A stretch of 64,000 nucleotides of DNA. It comes from CAZSSH01 sp964609825 (GTDB lineage: Bacteria > Verrucomicrobiota > Lentisphaeria > Victivallales > Victivallaceae). Where the stretch lies: NCBI GenBank assembly GCA_964609825.1, contig CAZSSH010000004.1, positions 62,001 through 126,000 of the forward strand, read 5' to 3'. Each line of letters opens with the position of its first letter. The first letter of the stretch is position 1. The notes under the pieces were generated by a model. It was not told where the DNA came from and did not search any database. It saw only the letters and a program-made list of their open reading frames with translations. The translations under genes and the position numbers were made by a program. Positions 42,494-52,115 of the stretch are shown one piece after another.

Positions 42494-43759
42494 TTGAAAC
42501 GCCATGCTTTGATTCATACTTTGGGCTGCCGGCTCAATACCGCCGATAGCGCTCTTTTGTCCGCGCGGCTGGAGGCGGCGGGGTATTTGCTCGTCAATGA
42601 CACCGCGCCGCAGATTGAGCTGATTGTCGTCAACAGTTGCACGGTGACCGCCGAAGCCGGGCGCAAGAGCCGTCAGGCGGTGCGCAAATTTCGTCAGCAA
42701 TACCCGCAATCCTTGATCGTGGTCACCGGTTGCAGCGCCGAGTTGGAGCGCAGCCATTATTTGGAGGACGGCGCCGCCGATGTTGTGTTGACCAACCCCG
42801 AGAAGCGCTCCTTGGCCGAGCTGGTCGGCGAATATCTGGCCGGTCGCCGCGATTTGGGCGGCGCGGCACTGAGTATGGATGAGCACAATTTGGTGTTTTC
42901 CGAAAAAATCGGCAGCATTTTTCCGTTTCGCAGCCGCGCCTTTTTAAAAATTCAGGAGGGATGCAACAATTTTTGTTCGTATTGCATCGTTCCTTATGTC
43001 CGTGGGCGCGAACGCTCGCGCAGTTTTGACGAGTGTCTGAGTGACTGCCGCAAAGCGGTGGCCGACGGCTTTGCCGAAATTGTGCTCACCGGGGTCAATA
43101 CCTGCGCTTACCTTGATCAGGAACGCGATTTGGCGGCCCTGGTGCGGGAAATTTGTCAAATCGACGGCGATTTCCGCATCCGCCTGAGCTCCACCGAGCC
43201 CCATTTGAATAATATGAATCTATTGGATGTGATGGCGGGCAATGACAGAGTCTGCCGCTTTTTGCACCTCTCTTTGCAGCACGGCGACGATCAAATATTA
43301 ACGGCGATGAACCGCAAATATACGACGCGCGACTATGCGCAGTTTGTCGCCGAGGCCCGGCGGCGGATCCCCGGCATCCACATCGGGAGCGACCTTATTG
43401 TCGGCTACCCGGGGGAGACCGGCGAGGCGTTTGACCGCTCGCTGGAGTTTGTCAAGCAAATGGAGTTTGCCAATTTGCATATTTTCAGCTTCTCCCCGCG
43501 CCCCGGCACCCCGGCGGCCAAGCTCAAAAATCAGTTGCCGTCCGCCGTCGTCAAGGAGCGTTACGGCCGTTTGAAGCAAGTCGCCGAGGCCTCGGCGGCC
43601 GCGTTTCTGGCGCGTAACCATAATTGCGTGCTGCCGGTTATTTTTGAGGAAGAAACCGCGGACGGCCAAATCAAGGGCTGGAGCGACAATTATATCGAAA
43701 TAAAAGCCAAAGCGGGCGAATACCCGCTCAACAAAATCGTCGGAGTATTGTATCAATGA
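42494..43759 (+). CDS. mtaB: tRNA (N6-threonylcarbamoyladenosine(37)-C2)-methylthiotransferase MtaB
   Basis: The 421-residue radical-SAM enzyme has three N-terminal Cys (LGCRLN, NSCTVT, TGCSAE) for one cluster and EGCNNFCSYC (CxxxCxxC) for the SAM cluster. It adds a methylthio group to tRNA A37. I place the start at TTG 42494 because GGAG lies eight bases upstream and the first residues (MKRHALIHTLGCRLN) match the family; the longer upstream frame has no homology-like segment. The last four bases overlap the next gene (ATGA). Confidence 0.9.
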   Translation: MKRHALIHTLGCRLNTADSALLSARLEAAGYLLVNDTAPQIELIVVNSCTVTAEAGRKSRQAVRKFRQQYPQSLIVVTGCSAELERSHYLEDGAADVVLTNPEKRSLAELVGEYLAGRRDLGGAALSMDEHNLVFSEKIGSIFPFRSRAFLKIQEGCNNFCSYCIVPYVRGRERSRSFDECLSDCRKAVADGFAEIVLTGVNTCAYLDQERDLAALVREICQIDGDFRIRLSSTEPHLNNMNLLDVMAGNDRVCRFLHLSLQHGDDQILTAMNRKYTTRDYAQFVAEARRRIPGIHIGSDLIVGYPGETGEAFDRSLEFVKQMEFANLHIFSFSPRPGTPAAKLKNQLPSAVVKERYGRLKQVAEASAAAFLARNHNCVLPVIFEEETADGQIKGWSDNYIEIKAKAGEYPLNKIVGVLYQ

Positions 43760-45219
43760 AAAAAGTGTTACCGTGGTTGTTTTTTGATTTTGACCGGCCC
43801 GCGGGTGCGGTATTCGGCCTCACCATTGTGCCGGTGCTGTTTTATCTGGTGTTTGCCGCCGTCGGTTTTATATCATATCAAAATCTGTCTCCCAAGATTT
43901 TAGCGGCGTTGATTGTGTTCGTGATTTTCGGCAATTTTTACGCGGCGGCGCTGATTTTCCGTTTGTTTCAAAACAAATTTCGCGAATATGTCGCCAAGGC
44001 GGCGATCATGCTTATTTTGTTTTTGGTGCCGTATTTGATCATCCCGGTAGGGGACTTGGCGCTCGGGTTGGCGCTGGTGCTCTTTTTGCCCAATGCTCTC
44101 TTGGCCGAGCTGATTTTTGACGTGGTCAAGCTCAAACGCTGTTGGGGCTGGTTTTTGCCGCCGATTGCGTTGCTCGTATTGCTTACTGCCGGGGTGTGGT
44201 TCCTCGTCCGCGCCGGGCTCAACTTGTCGCTGGATGTGGTCGCCGTTTACCTTATTTTGGGGTTGGTGGTTTATTATCTCTTTGTCAAACTCGTGGCCAA
44301 GGTCAATGAGCGCGAAGTAAAAACGGTATTTCTCTACGGCAAAGTCACCTGGCTCATTTTTTTGGCGGTGCTGATGGGGGGCATGCTGCTCGTTCAGATC
44401 GCTTCCGGCAAAAAGGACGAGTTGTCGCGCGAGCTTAAGCTCACCTCGCCTTTGCGAAGCATTTACTTTGGTGACAGCAAGCCCGAGGCCGGAGTTGATG
44501 TCGAGTCTTACCGCCTCAACGGAGAACTCCTCAAGCTTGGCGAACCGGCGCAATTTACCGCCTTTTATCAGGACAATTTGGCCAAAAAGCCGCTCTACGA
44601 GGGATTGCTCGGTCGCAGTGATTTCAAGCTCGAGGCCAAATTCAACCAATTTCCGCTGGTGATCCCGTCCAACGAGGTTTTGGCGGCGGCGGCCAATTTT
44701 TATTACGTCGAGGGCAAAAATGCGATTGCCGCCAAGGATAAAAATGCTGTCATGGCGGTGCTGCCCAAGCTCGACAAGTTGCGCGATTTGGCCTACGGCG
44801 GCAAAATTTTTCAGTGCGTTTTTTGGGGAATGGCGATCGAGTGGCGCAAATATTTACTGATTGGTGAAATGCTGGAGGAAGAAATGCTGACTCCGGCCGA
44901 TCGTCAATCTTTGGCCGAGTCGATCCAAAAAATGCCTGATATCAAGGACGATTATTACCGGGCATACGCTTTGGACGTGGTTTCCACCAACGATGATGTG
45001 ATTTATCGCAAAGATAAACTGGTGTCGTATAAAAATCTCGGATTTTTGCTCTCGCCGATGATTTACTCGTGGGAGTCGGCAAGTGTGGAAGCGCTCAAAT
45101 TGGCGCAAAAAGAGCTCAAAACTCCGACCGAGCGTCCGGATTTTTACTGGCAGATGAAAAATCAGAAAAGTCAATTAGTGAAGGAATTGGAGCAAGATGA
45201 AAAAAACGTACAACATTGA
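43756..45219 (+). CDS. Membrane protein of unknown function
   Basis: The 487-residue protein has about six to seven helices in residues 12-215. A soluble C-terminal half has several charged helices (ALDVVSTNDDVIYRKDKL). I do not recognise it. It is translationally coupled to mtaB (ATGA) and its last 23 bases overlap metY. There is no signal peptide; the C-terminal half may be extracytoplasmic. Confidence 0.65.
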   Translation: MKKVLPWLFFDFDRPAGAVFGLTIVPVLFYLVFAAVGFISYQNLSPKILAALIVFVIFGNFYAAALIFRLFQNKFREYVAKAAIMLILFLVPYLIIPVGDLALGLALVLFLPNALLAELIFDVVKLKRCWGWFLPPIALLVLLTAGVWFLVRAGLNLSLDVVAVYLILGLVVYYLFVKLVAKVNEREVKTVFLYGKVTWLIFLAVLMGGMLLVQIASGKKDELSRELKLTSPLRSIYFGDSKPEAGVDVESYRLNGELLKLGEPAQFTAFYQDNLAKKPLYEGLLGRSDFKLEAKFNQFPLVIPSNEVLAAAANFYYVEGKNAIAAKDKNAVMAVLPKLDKLRDLAYGGKIFQCVFWGMAIEWRKYLLIGEMLEEEMLTPADRQSLAESIQKMPDIKDDYYRAYALDVVSTNDDVIYRKDKLVSYKNLGFLLSPMIYSWESASVEALKLAQKELKTPTERPDFYWQMKNQKSQLVKELEQDEKNVQH

Positions 45220-46474
45220 GACCTTGGCGGTTCAGGGCGCCTATGAGCCCAAAAACGGCGAACCGCGGGTGATGCCCCTGGTGCAGAGCACCACTTTTAA
45301 GTATGACGACGCGCAGAGCGTCGCCGATTTGTTTGACCTCAAAAGCAACGGCTTCTTTTACACCCGTCTGGCCAACCCGACGGTGGACGCTTTTGAGCAA
45401 AAAATGGCATTGCTGGAGGGCGGGGTAGCCGCCGTGGCGACCAGCTCCGGCCAGACCGCGACCGCGCTCTCGATTATGAATATCGCCAAGGCCGGGGAGC
45501 ACATCGTCGCCGCCTCGAGCTTGTACGGCGGCACCGTCGCTTTGTTCGGTAATACCTTTAAGAAATTCGGGATTGAGGTCACCTTTGTGTCACCCGAGGC
45601 CCAGGTTGAGGAAATCGAGCGCGCGATCCGCCCCGAGACCAGAGCCGTCTTTGCCGAAATGCTGGCCAACCCCGCTTTGATCGTCCTTGATGTCGAGAAA
45701 TTTGCCAAAATTGCCCACAAACACGGCTTGCCGCTGATTGTCGATAATACTTTCCCGACCCCGTTTCTCTGCCGTCCGTTTGATTACGGTGCGGACATTG
45801 TCGTCCACTCTGCCTCCAAGTACATTGACGGCCATGCGTTGAGCGTCGGCGGGATCATTGTCGAAAAAGGCGGCTTTGACTGGAAAAACGGCAAATTCCC
45901 CGAATTCACCGAGCCCGACCCCGCTTACCACGGTTTGATTTACACCGATACGTTTGCGGCGATGCCGTACTCGGTCAAGTTGCGCGTCCAATTCATCCGC
46001 GATTTGGGGACGCCGTTGGCGCCCTTTAACTCCTTTTTGTCCAACATCGGCTTGGAGACCTTGCACTTGCGCATGGAGCGCCACTCGAGCAATGCCCTCA
46101 AGGTCGCCCAATTTTTGGCCAAGCATCCCAAGGTCGCCTGGGTCAATTACCCCGGCTTGCCGGGCAACGCCGGGTATCAGCTCGCGCAAAAATATCTCCC
46201 CAAGGGGGCGAGCGGCGTGTTGTGCTTTGGCGTCAAGGGCGGCAAAGCCGCGGGCGAAAAGGTGATGAATTCGTTGAAATTGGCCGCCATCGTCGTCCAT
46301 GTCGCCGATTTGCGCACTTGTGTGTTGCATCCGGCGAGCATGACCCACCGGCAGTTGAGTGAAGCCGAGCAGTTGGCCGCCGGGGTGCTCCCCGAGCTCA
46401 TCCGCCTCTCGGTCGGGATTGAGAATGTGGATGACATCATCGCCGACTTTGATCAGGCGTTAAACAAGGCGTAA
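45197..46474 (+). CDS. metY: O-acetylhomoserine sulfhydrylase (MetY-type)
   Basis: The 425-residue PLP enzyme of the Cys/Met metabolism family converts O-acetylhomoserine and sulfide to homocysteine. Lys208 in HSASKYIDGH binds PLP; SSGQTATALSI (84-94) and VDNTFPTPFLCRPF are conserved. About 425 residues, the large C-terminal insert and NFHLFEDTL-like replacement by HGLIYTDTF fit MetY rather than MetB (about 390). No SAM riboswitch is seen because the start lies within the preceding gene. Confidence 0.88.
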   Translation: MKKTYNIETLAVQGAYEPKNGEPRVMPLVQSTTFKYDDAQSVADLFDLKSNGFFYTRLANPTVDAFEQKMALLEGGVAAVATSSGQTATALSIMNIAKAGEHIVAASSLYGGTVALFGNTFKKFGIEVTFVSPEAQVEEIERAIRPETRAVFAEMLANPALIVLDVEKFAKIAHKHGLPLIVDNTFPTPFLCRPFDYGADIVVHSASKYIDGHALSVGGIIVEKGGFDWKNGKFPEFTEPDPAYHGLIYTDTFAAMPYSVKLRVQFIRDLGTPLAPFNSFLSNIGLETLHLRMERHSSNALKVAQFLAKHPKVAWVNYPGLPGNAGYQLAQKYLPKGASGVLCFGVKGGKAAGEKVMNSLKLAAIVVHVADLRTCVLHPASMTHRQLSEAEQLAAGVLPELIRLSVGIENVDDIIADFDQALNKA

Positions 46475-46475
46475 C

Positions 46476-47315
46476 ATGCCCAAATTTTCGGTCATCATGG
46501 CAAGCTTCAATTATGAGGCTTTCATCGGCGAAGCGATTGCGTCGGTCATCGCCCAGACGTGCCCCGACTGGGAGCTTATTGTCTGGGACGACGGCTCAAG
46601 CGATAACTCGCTGGCCGTGATCCAAAGCTATATCGAGCGGGATAGCCGGGTAAAGCTTTACACCCACCCCGGCAACGTAAATTTGGGATTGATCGCCACC
46701 GTGACCGGCGCTTTGGCCGAGTGCCGGGGGGAGATCGTCGCCTTTTTGGAGTCCGACGACAAGTTTGCCCCCGACAATTTGGCCCGCAAACTCGCGGTGT
46801 TTGACCGATACCCCGGCGTCGGGGTGGTGAGCAATCAGGTCGAGCTCTTTGGCGACGCCAAACGCATGGCCGAGTACGACCGCTATTTTGCGTGGCAGCG
46901 ACGGGAATTTGCCAAATTGGAGTTCCCGTGCAACATTTTTAAGCTGTTGTTAAAGGAAAATTTCATCCCGACGTTTTCTTGCGTCGCCATTCGCCGCGAC
47001 CTTTTGCTGCAAGCGCATATCGACGGCGTGTATCCGCCGTGGCTCGACCGCTACTGGTATTTGCAAATCCTTTATCGGCATGATTTTTATTTTATCAATG
47101 AGGTGCTGAGCTTTTGGCGGATGCACCAATCGAGCTACATCGGCAAAACCGGCAAGGCTTACAAGCAAGGCAACAACGGCAAAATCAAGGATATGGTTTT
47201 CGGCGCCTTGCGCGGTCAAAACATGGTCAAATGCTGGGGATATTTTTTGCTTGCTTTGTTTTGTAAATATCAGCGTGCCATCTCGTTGCGCTGCTCAAAG
47301 GGGCCAAAAACCTGA
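46476..47315 (+). CDS. Glycosyltransferase family 2 protein
   Basis: The 279-residue protein has FSVIMASFNYEAFIGEAIAS, then WDDGSSDNS and a later FLESDDKF (the metal-binding DxD-like position). It is a GT-A sugar transferase, usually for exopolysaccharide or lipopolysaccharide. It begins two bases after metY but is followed by convergent glycosyltransferases on the other strand, so it marks the left side of a small surface-polysaccharide group. Its last 46 bases overlap the next gene. Confidence 0.85.
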   Translation: MPKFSVIMASFNYEAFIGEAIASVIAQTCPDWELIVWDDGSSDNSLAVIQSYIERDSRVKLYTHPGNVNLGLIATVTGALAECRGEIVAFLESDDKFAPDNLARKLAVFDRYPGVGVVSNQVELFGDAKRMAEYDRYFAWQRREFAKLEFPCNIFKLLLKENFIPTFSCVAIRRDLLLQAHIDGVYPPWLDRYWYLQILYRHDFYFINEVLSFWRMHQSSYIGKTGKAYKQGNNGKIKDMVFGALRGQNMVKCWGYFLLALFCKYQRAISLRCSKGPKT

Positions 47316-48169
47316 CGCCGGAAGTCGCGGTAGCCGAGCCAAGTATAATACAGTTTTTTGAATGCGTTGCTCTCGCCCAATAAGATTTTGACGCAGTTGA
47401 TCCAAAAGACTTTGCGGTCGTGCCGCACAAACTCCGGGAAATCCTTCCCGTAACGCCGATACACATAAAAACGGTTGCGTGTTATGTAGTAGCAGCGGAT
47501 CGGCGCATGGTTGCTCGAGTAAAACCGCCGGCCCCAAAAGTGATGCACCGTAAAGTGCCCGAGCTCATGCAGCATTTTGGCTCCGTGGACGCGGCGCAAA
47601 AGAATTCCCTGCTGCCGCAAGCGGAAGCAAAAATCATGGTCGACAAAGTCGATGAAAAGCTTCTCCGTATAATACCCGATGCGGTCAAAGGCGTCACGGT
47701 GCACCAGATTGCCGGAAGTGATCTCGGTGTCGATGTATTCACCGCTCAAGTCGCCCGGCATGGAGGCGACGATCGGGCAATTGTCGCCCAAATTGCGGTC
47801 CTGATAGACGGGGAAAAGTGAGAGGCACTGCGCCCGCTCCGCCTTGGGGAGCTCGGCATGGGCGCGCAGCATGGTTTGCACCATCCCCGTTGTTACCGTG
47901 CTGTCCTGATCCAAAGTGAGTACCCACTCGCAGTTGAGGGCCAAGGCGAGCAATACCCCCTGATTGAGGGCGGCGGCGATGCCGAGATTCTCCGCATTGC
48001 GGATCACATGGATCATCTTGCTCTCCAAGACATTGAGCACATTTTGGCACTCGGCGTTGGAGGCGTTGTCAACGATGATGATCTCCGGGAGTTCGGCGGC
48101 CAGCTGGCGCACCCGCCCGGCGAATCCGGCGTCAAAGTGGTACGTGACGATGATCGGGATGACGTTCAT
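47270..48169 (-). CDS. Glycosyltransferase family 2 protein (rhamnosyltransferase-like)
   Basis: The start is ATG 48169, giving 299 residues and a four-base overlap with the upstream gene. It has IIVTYHFDAGFAGRV, IIIVDNASNAE, LTLDQDSTV (DxD) and FIDFVDHDFCFRLRQQG, the pattern of rhamnosyl-type GT2 enzymes. It probably elongates a surface polysaccharide with its two neighbours. The longer upstream frame is a shadow. Confidence 0.85.
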   Translation of the reverse strand: MNVIPIIVTYHFDAGFAGRVRQLAAELPEIIIVDNASNAECQNVLNVLESKMIHVIRNAENLGIAAALNQGVLLALALNCEWVLTLDQDSTVTTGMVQTMLRAHAELPKAERAQCLSLFPVYQDRNLGDNCPIVASMPGDLSGEYIDTEITSGNLVHRDAFDRIGYYTEKLFIDFVDHDFCFRLRQQGILLRRVHGAKMLHELGHFTVHHFWGRRFYSSNHAPIRCYYITRNRFYVYRRYGKDFPEFVRHDRKVFWINCVKILLGESNAFKKLYYTWLGYRDFRRQVFGPFEQRNEMAR

Positions 48170-49137
48170 ATAAAAAACCGTAAAAACAAGTCCTGAAACA
48201 CATTTTTGTTGCCGCGCCCGTAGCGTTGGTAGCGTCCGGTGGACCACTCGCCGTAAACGAGCGGCAGACGCTCCCAAAAGTTGGCGTAATTCATTGCCTT
48301 CCGCGCCTTGGCATGGAGCCGCCGCTCGTGCAAGAGGGCAAACAACTCGGGCTCCAGACGGTTTTGAAACTGGGTCTCCAATTCGCCGAACAAGGCTTCC
48401 GTCCAGCTGAAGCTGTTGTTGCGAATAGAGCGGATGGCGCGCTTGAATTGCCCCTCGCGGCCGAATTGCGACACATTGTTGCCGTGCTGGCGGTACAAGG
48501 TCAATTTTTCGTTGACCGCCGCCCAGTCGGAGTTGAGCAAGACCACATAGCCGATCCAGCTGTCGTGGCACTCGGGGATGTTGGGAAACGGCAGCAATTC
48601 ATTTTTGAGCTTGGCCGAAAACGCCATATTGTGCCCGGCGGGGAGGATGCGCTTCAAAAACAAACGGATGCGGTCGGCGCGGCTGCCCTCGACGATCAGC
48701 CGGATTTCCTCGGGAGTAAAGTCGCGGATGTCCCAGTGGGTGAGGGGAAGCTGCCTTCCCTCGGCGTCCACTACTTGACTGTTGCAAAAAGCGCCCAGAT
48801 GGCTGTCGTCGATCCTCGCGGCCAGTTTTTCGACCTTTTCCGGCAGCCAGATGTCGTCCTGATCGCAGAGGAAAATAATGTCGCCGGTGGTCAACCCGAT
48901 GGCGCGCTCGAAATTTTTGCTGACCCCGAGGGGGATCGCGTTGCGCTCATAGCGGATGACGCCGGGGTATTGTTTCATATATGGCTCAATCGCCAAAAAG
49001 GTGTCGGCGGTCTTGGAGTCGTCGGTAATGACGATCTCATCGGGTGCGAGCGTCTGGGCGAGCAAACTCTCCAGCTGCTCGCCGATCCACTTTTCCCCCT
49101 TGCAGGCGGCCAATGCGATTGAAATTTTTTGATTCAT
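48166..49137 (-). CDS. Glycosyltransferase family 2 protein
   Basis: The start is ATG 49137, giving 323 residues. It shows ISIALAACKGEKWIGEQLES, IVITDDSKTADT and FLCDQDDIWLPEKVEKL, typical of GT2 transferases of the rhamnosyl or alpha-glucosyl type. It is the first gene of a two-gene minus-strand unit; its stop overlaps the start of the second. Confidence 0.85.
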   Translation of the reverse strand: MNQKISIALAACKGEKWIGEQLESLLAQTLAPDEIVITDDSKTADTFLAIEPYMKQYPGVIRYERNAIPLGVSKNFERAIGLTTGDIIFLCDQDDIWLPEKVEKLAARIDDSHLGAFCNSQVVDAEGRQLPLTHWDIRDFTPEEIRLIVEGSRADRIRLFLKRILPAGHNMAFSAKLKNELLPFPNIPECHDSWIGYVVLLNSDWAAVNEKLTLYRQHGNNVSQFGREGQFKRAIRSIRNNSFSWTEALFGELETQFQNRLEPELFALLHERRLHAKARKAMNYANFWERLPLVYGEWSTGRYQRYGRGNKNVFQDLFLRFFI

Positions 49138-49364
49138 AACGCATAATATAACGCGTCTTGCCTTTTGCCGCAAATAAAAAAATCAAATAAATCTTGATTT
49201 TGCCGCCGCCCTGACTTTGGGAATATTTTTTACAAATCGATTTGCAAATATTTATTTGCGGCGCGATAGTATAGAGGGATTATATTTTTTACGGCAAAAA
49301 AATAAGCATTGGCCGGATACTTGGCCGCGGATGATCTCAGAAAAGATTATGGGATTTTGTTACT

Positions 49365-49622
49365 ATGGATGGTTCATATTTATATATTACATTTTTTGCG
49401 GCTGCGGTTATCGTTGTAGTTGTTTCCGCTGCGGCAACTTCCGTGCAGCGCCCGCCGTGGCTTTGGAATATCGTCGGGGTGGGGTTGTTTTTTATCCTGC
49501 CGTATCCGCACTCGACTTTTTGGCGGGTGGTGGCATGCATCGTTATCGTTTTTGCCATCATGCTGATCGACAAGGCCATTGAGCAATGGCGGGAGTCGGT
49601 TAAGCCCAAAGATGACGACTGA
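49365..49622 (+). CDS. Small two-helix membrane protein (possible)
   Basis: A small frame of 85 codons has two hydrophobic helices (about 7-25 and 33-70) and a charged end, and stops before a convergent terminator. No clear ribosome site is seen and the codon pattern is not decisive, so it may be an artefact. The 49138-49364 leader is AT-rich, and I see no other gene in it. Confidence 0.4.
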   Translation: MDGSYLYITFFAAAVIVVVVSAAATSVQRPPWLWNIVGVGLFFILPYPHSTFWRVVACIVIVFAIMLIDKAIEQWRESVKPKDDD

Positions 49623-49711
49623 ATTGTTTCGTCGATTTCGTCAAAAATTGTACGTTTTTTTTAATTGTCTGTTTACTGGACTTTGACGGATTTTTCGCTG
49701 ATATTTTAGCA

Positions 49712-49760
49712 CAAAAAAAGCGGAGAAGCCGCCGCGAGTAGGGCACGGCGTTTCTCCGCT
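49712..49760 (-). terminator. Terminator of the Gfo/Idh/MocA gene
   Basis: AGCGGAGAA (49719-49727) pairs with TTCTCCGCT (49752-49760), with an inner GCCG/CGGC stem. On the minus strand it is followed by seven T residues. Confidence 0.85.
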
Positions 49761-49782
49761 CAGACGATAAAGCGGTATTATT

Positions 49783-51090
49783 TTACCACTTGATCAACTC
49801 CTGCACTTTGACCGGCAAACCGGTGCGCATTGACATGTTGGCACCGATCCCGGTCAAAATCGACTGGGCGCCGTCTTTGTAACCGGCGGCAAGGCCCAAC
49901 GGATCGTCCTTGACTCCGATAAACAAATGGTCGAGCAAGCGGGCGTCGCCGCCGCCGTGGCCGCCCAGACTGTCACAGGCGTACTCAATCACTTGGGGTT
50001 TGCCGAAGTGGGGCTGGAAGATGATTTCCGGGACCATCTTGGAGCGGTCCTGGCCCATTTCGCGCATCCCCGGGTTGGCAAAGTCCTCAACTCCCTCGGC
50101 ATCGACGTAGGCGCGCTCAACCACGTTGAATTCCAAACGGCCTTTGGTGCCGTTGAAGCAGACGCGATAGCCTTCCCACGGGCAGTGGGCGTTGAGGCTG
50201 TAGGTCATGACGGTGTTGTTTTGGTAGCGGACCATTACGCCCATGTTGTCCTCAATGTCGATGCCGTCGCCGAAAACGCTTTGGTCGCGGTAATACGAGT
50301 CGTATTTCTCGGCATCAAAATAGAGGCCCATCATCGCTTTGTCATCGGGGTTGATCTTGAGCGCAAACGGGTCTTTGGCGGCGACTTCGCTGCCGCTCGA
50401 GCGGGTGTAAAACTCGGTGACTCCGCGTTTCTCGGCATTGGCCTTGCCGTAAAATTTGAGGTCGCCCATCGCAAAGACGGTGCTCGGACGGGAGTTGATC
50501 CACCAGTTGACCAAGTCAAAGTGGTGGGTGGCTTTGTGGACCATCAGACCGCCGCCGTTGATCTTGTTGCGGTGCCAGCGGCGGAAGTAGTCGGCGCCGT
50601 GGCTGGTGTCAAGGAGCCACTCAAAATGGACGCTGGTGACTTCGCCCAATGCGCCCGACTGGATGATTTCCTTGATCTTGCTGTTGCGCGGGGAGTAGCG
50701 GTAGTTAAAGGTGACGACCAGTTTTTTGCCGGTGGCTTTGATGCAATCGACAATCGCCTGGCACTTGTCGGTGTCGACGGTCATCGGTTTCTCGGAGATG
50801 ACATCGCAGCCGAGCTCCATAGCGCGGATGATGTACAAATGGTGGGTGCGGTCCATGCTGGTGACGATGACGGTATCCGGTTTGTTTTCGGCGACCATTT
50901 TGTCAAACTCGGTGGGTTTGTAACAGGGGATCGTGAGTTTGTTGAGATCCTTGTAATACTGCATGCGGCCGGGGTTGCTGTCGCAAAAAGCGACCAGCTC
51001 GGCAATGTCTTTGTACTTGTCGAGGATGGCGTTGATGTACATGGAGGAGCGACTCCCGGTACCGACCACACAATAACGTTTTTTACTCAT
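49783..51090 (-). CDS. Gfo/Idh/MocA family oxidoreductase
   Basis: The start is ATG 51090 (AGGAG 12 bases upstream), giving 435 residues. It has an N-terminal NAD(P) motif VGTGSRSS, the conserved SEKPMTVD, FNYRYSP and a GGGLMVHKATHHFDL segment. Family members oxidise or isomerise sugars and sugar alcohols. It follows a LacI regulator by 19 bases, so it is probably induced by the same sugar. Substrate unknown. Confidence 0.88.
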   Translation of the reverse strand: MSKKRYCVVGTGSRSSMYINAILDKYKDIAELVAFCDSNPGRMQYYKDLNKLTIPCYKPTEFDKMVAENKPDTVIVTSMDRTHHLYIIRAMELGCDVISEKPMTVDTDKCQAIVDCIKATGKKLVVTFNYRYSPRNSKIKEIIQSGALGEVTSVHFEWLLDTSHGADYFRRWHRNKINGGGLMVHKATHHFDLVNWWINSRPSTVFAMGDLKFYGKANAEKRGVTEFYTRSSGSEVAAKDPFALKINPDDKAMMGLYFDAEKYDSYYRDQSVFGDGIDIEDNMGVMVRYQNNTVMTYSLNAHCPWEGYRVCFNGTKGRLEFNVVERAYVDAEGVEDFANPGMREMGQDRSKMVPEIIFQPHFGKPQVIEYACDSLGGHGGGDARLLDHLFIGVKDDPLGLAAGYKDGAQSILTGIGANMSMRTGLPVKVQELIKW

Positions 51091-51109
51091 TTTGGCTTGT
51101 TCTCCTGTT

Positions 51110-52072
51110 TTATTTTTGGGTAATGCTTTCTCGCTTGATAAACTCCGTCGGGTAAACAAATACTCCGGCGGTATTTTCGTTTAAGAGCTCAATGGCTTTT
51201 TTGACCATCGTCTTGTAAGGGTGCCCGACGCTCGACAAGCTCGGGTTGGCATAGGCTCCGGCACTGTCGTTGTCAAAGCCCGCCACTGCGATCTTGGTCG
51301 GGATTTTTATCTGTCTTTCGTAACAAAAGCGGTAAAACCCGAGTGCCATCCGGTCGGTGTCAAAAAACACCGCGTCGGCCCCGCTTGCCAGTACTTGTTG
51401 ACCCGCGTGATAGCCGGAGTCCATCGTGAGGTTGGGGCTTTGGATGGTGATGTAATCCACGGGATTGCCCGCGCTCTCAATGGCTTGGCGGAAGCCTTCG
51501 CCGCGGCCCTCGCTGAAGAGGTCGCTCACATGGGCGATTCGGCGGCAGCCCGCACGAATCATCGCCAATACCGCGTCTCTGACCCCGCTTGCGCGGTCGA
51601 TGCGCACCTGATGAAAGCCATGAGCCCGGACATCGCAGTCGATGAAAACGGTTTTCATGTTAAATTTTTTGAGCTCATTGACCGCAAAGGTGGTATTCCA
51701 CGCAGTAAAGATCACCGCTTCGGCGATGCCGCGCCAGTTGGAGAGCAATTTCTCCAAATCCGCTTGCTCCGACGGCAAACTCGCCAGCAAAATATTGTAT
51801 TTTTTGGTGCTGAGCTCCTCCTCGATGAGCATCTGGAGCCGTTGCCCGGCTTCGCTCAAACTGCCGCTGTACACAAGTCCGATGATGTTGGTCGACTGCT
51901 TGCGGAGGTTGCGTGCCGCCATGTTGGGGGTATAGTTGCACTCGCGGGCGATGGACAGCACCCGCTCGGCGATCTCGGCCTTGACGGGGCCGGAGGCGTT
52001 GAGCGCGCGGCTGGCGGTGCGGATCGAAACTTGCGCTTTTTCCGCAATATCTTTGAGAGTTACGGGCATCAA
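51110..52072 (-). CDS. LacI family transcriptional regulator
   Basis: The 320-residue protein has the LacI helix-turn-helix VTLKDIAEKAQVSIRTASRALN (4-25) and the following hinge, and a periplasmic-binding fold with IIGLVYSGSLSEAGQRL and FDNDSAGAYANPSLSSV. It controls the downstream oxidoreductase. A perfect palindrome with a central CG covers the predicted transcription start, so it probably represses itself and the oxidoreductase. Confidence 0.93.
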   Translation of the reverse strand: MMPVTLKDIAEKAQVSIRTASRALNASGPVKAEIAERVLSIARECNYTPNMAARNLRKQSTNIIGLVYSGSLSEAGQRLQMLIEEELSTKKYNILLASLPSEQADLEKLLSNWRGIAEAVIFTAWNTTFAVNELKKFNMKTVFIDCDVRAHGFHQVRIDRASGVRDAVLAMIRAGCRRIAHVSDLFSEGRGEGFRQAIESAGNPVDYITIQSPNLTMDSGYHAGQQVLASGADAVFFDTDRMALGFYRFCYERQIKIPTKIAVAGFDNDSAGAYANPSLSSVGHPYKTMVKKAIELLNENTAGVFVYPTEFIKRESITQK

Positions 52073-52092
52073 ACTATCCTGTTAATTAATTT

Positions 52093-52108
52093 GTGCCATC
52101 GTTGGCAC
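52093..52108. promoter_or_regulatory. Candidate LacI operator
   Basis: GTGCCA-TCGT-TGGCAC is a perfect inverted repeat with a central CG, the usual form of LacI-family operators. It lies 20 bases upstream of the start codon and eight bases downstream of the -10. Confidence 0.72.
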
Positions 52109-52115
52109 TTTATTC

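Noticed and set aside
45120..45197. A SAM riboswitch upstream of metY
   Set aside because: The region is coding for the preceding protein and has no S-box or SAM-II-like structure.
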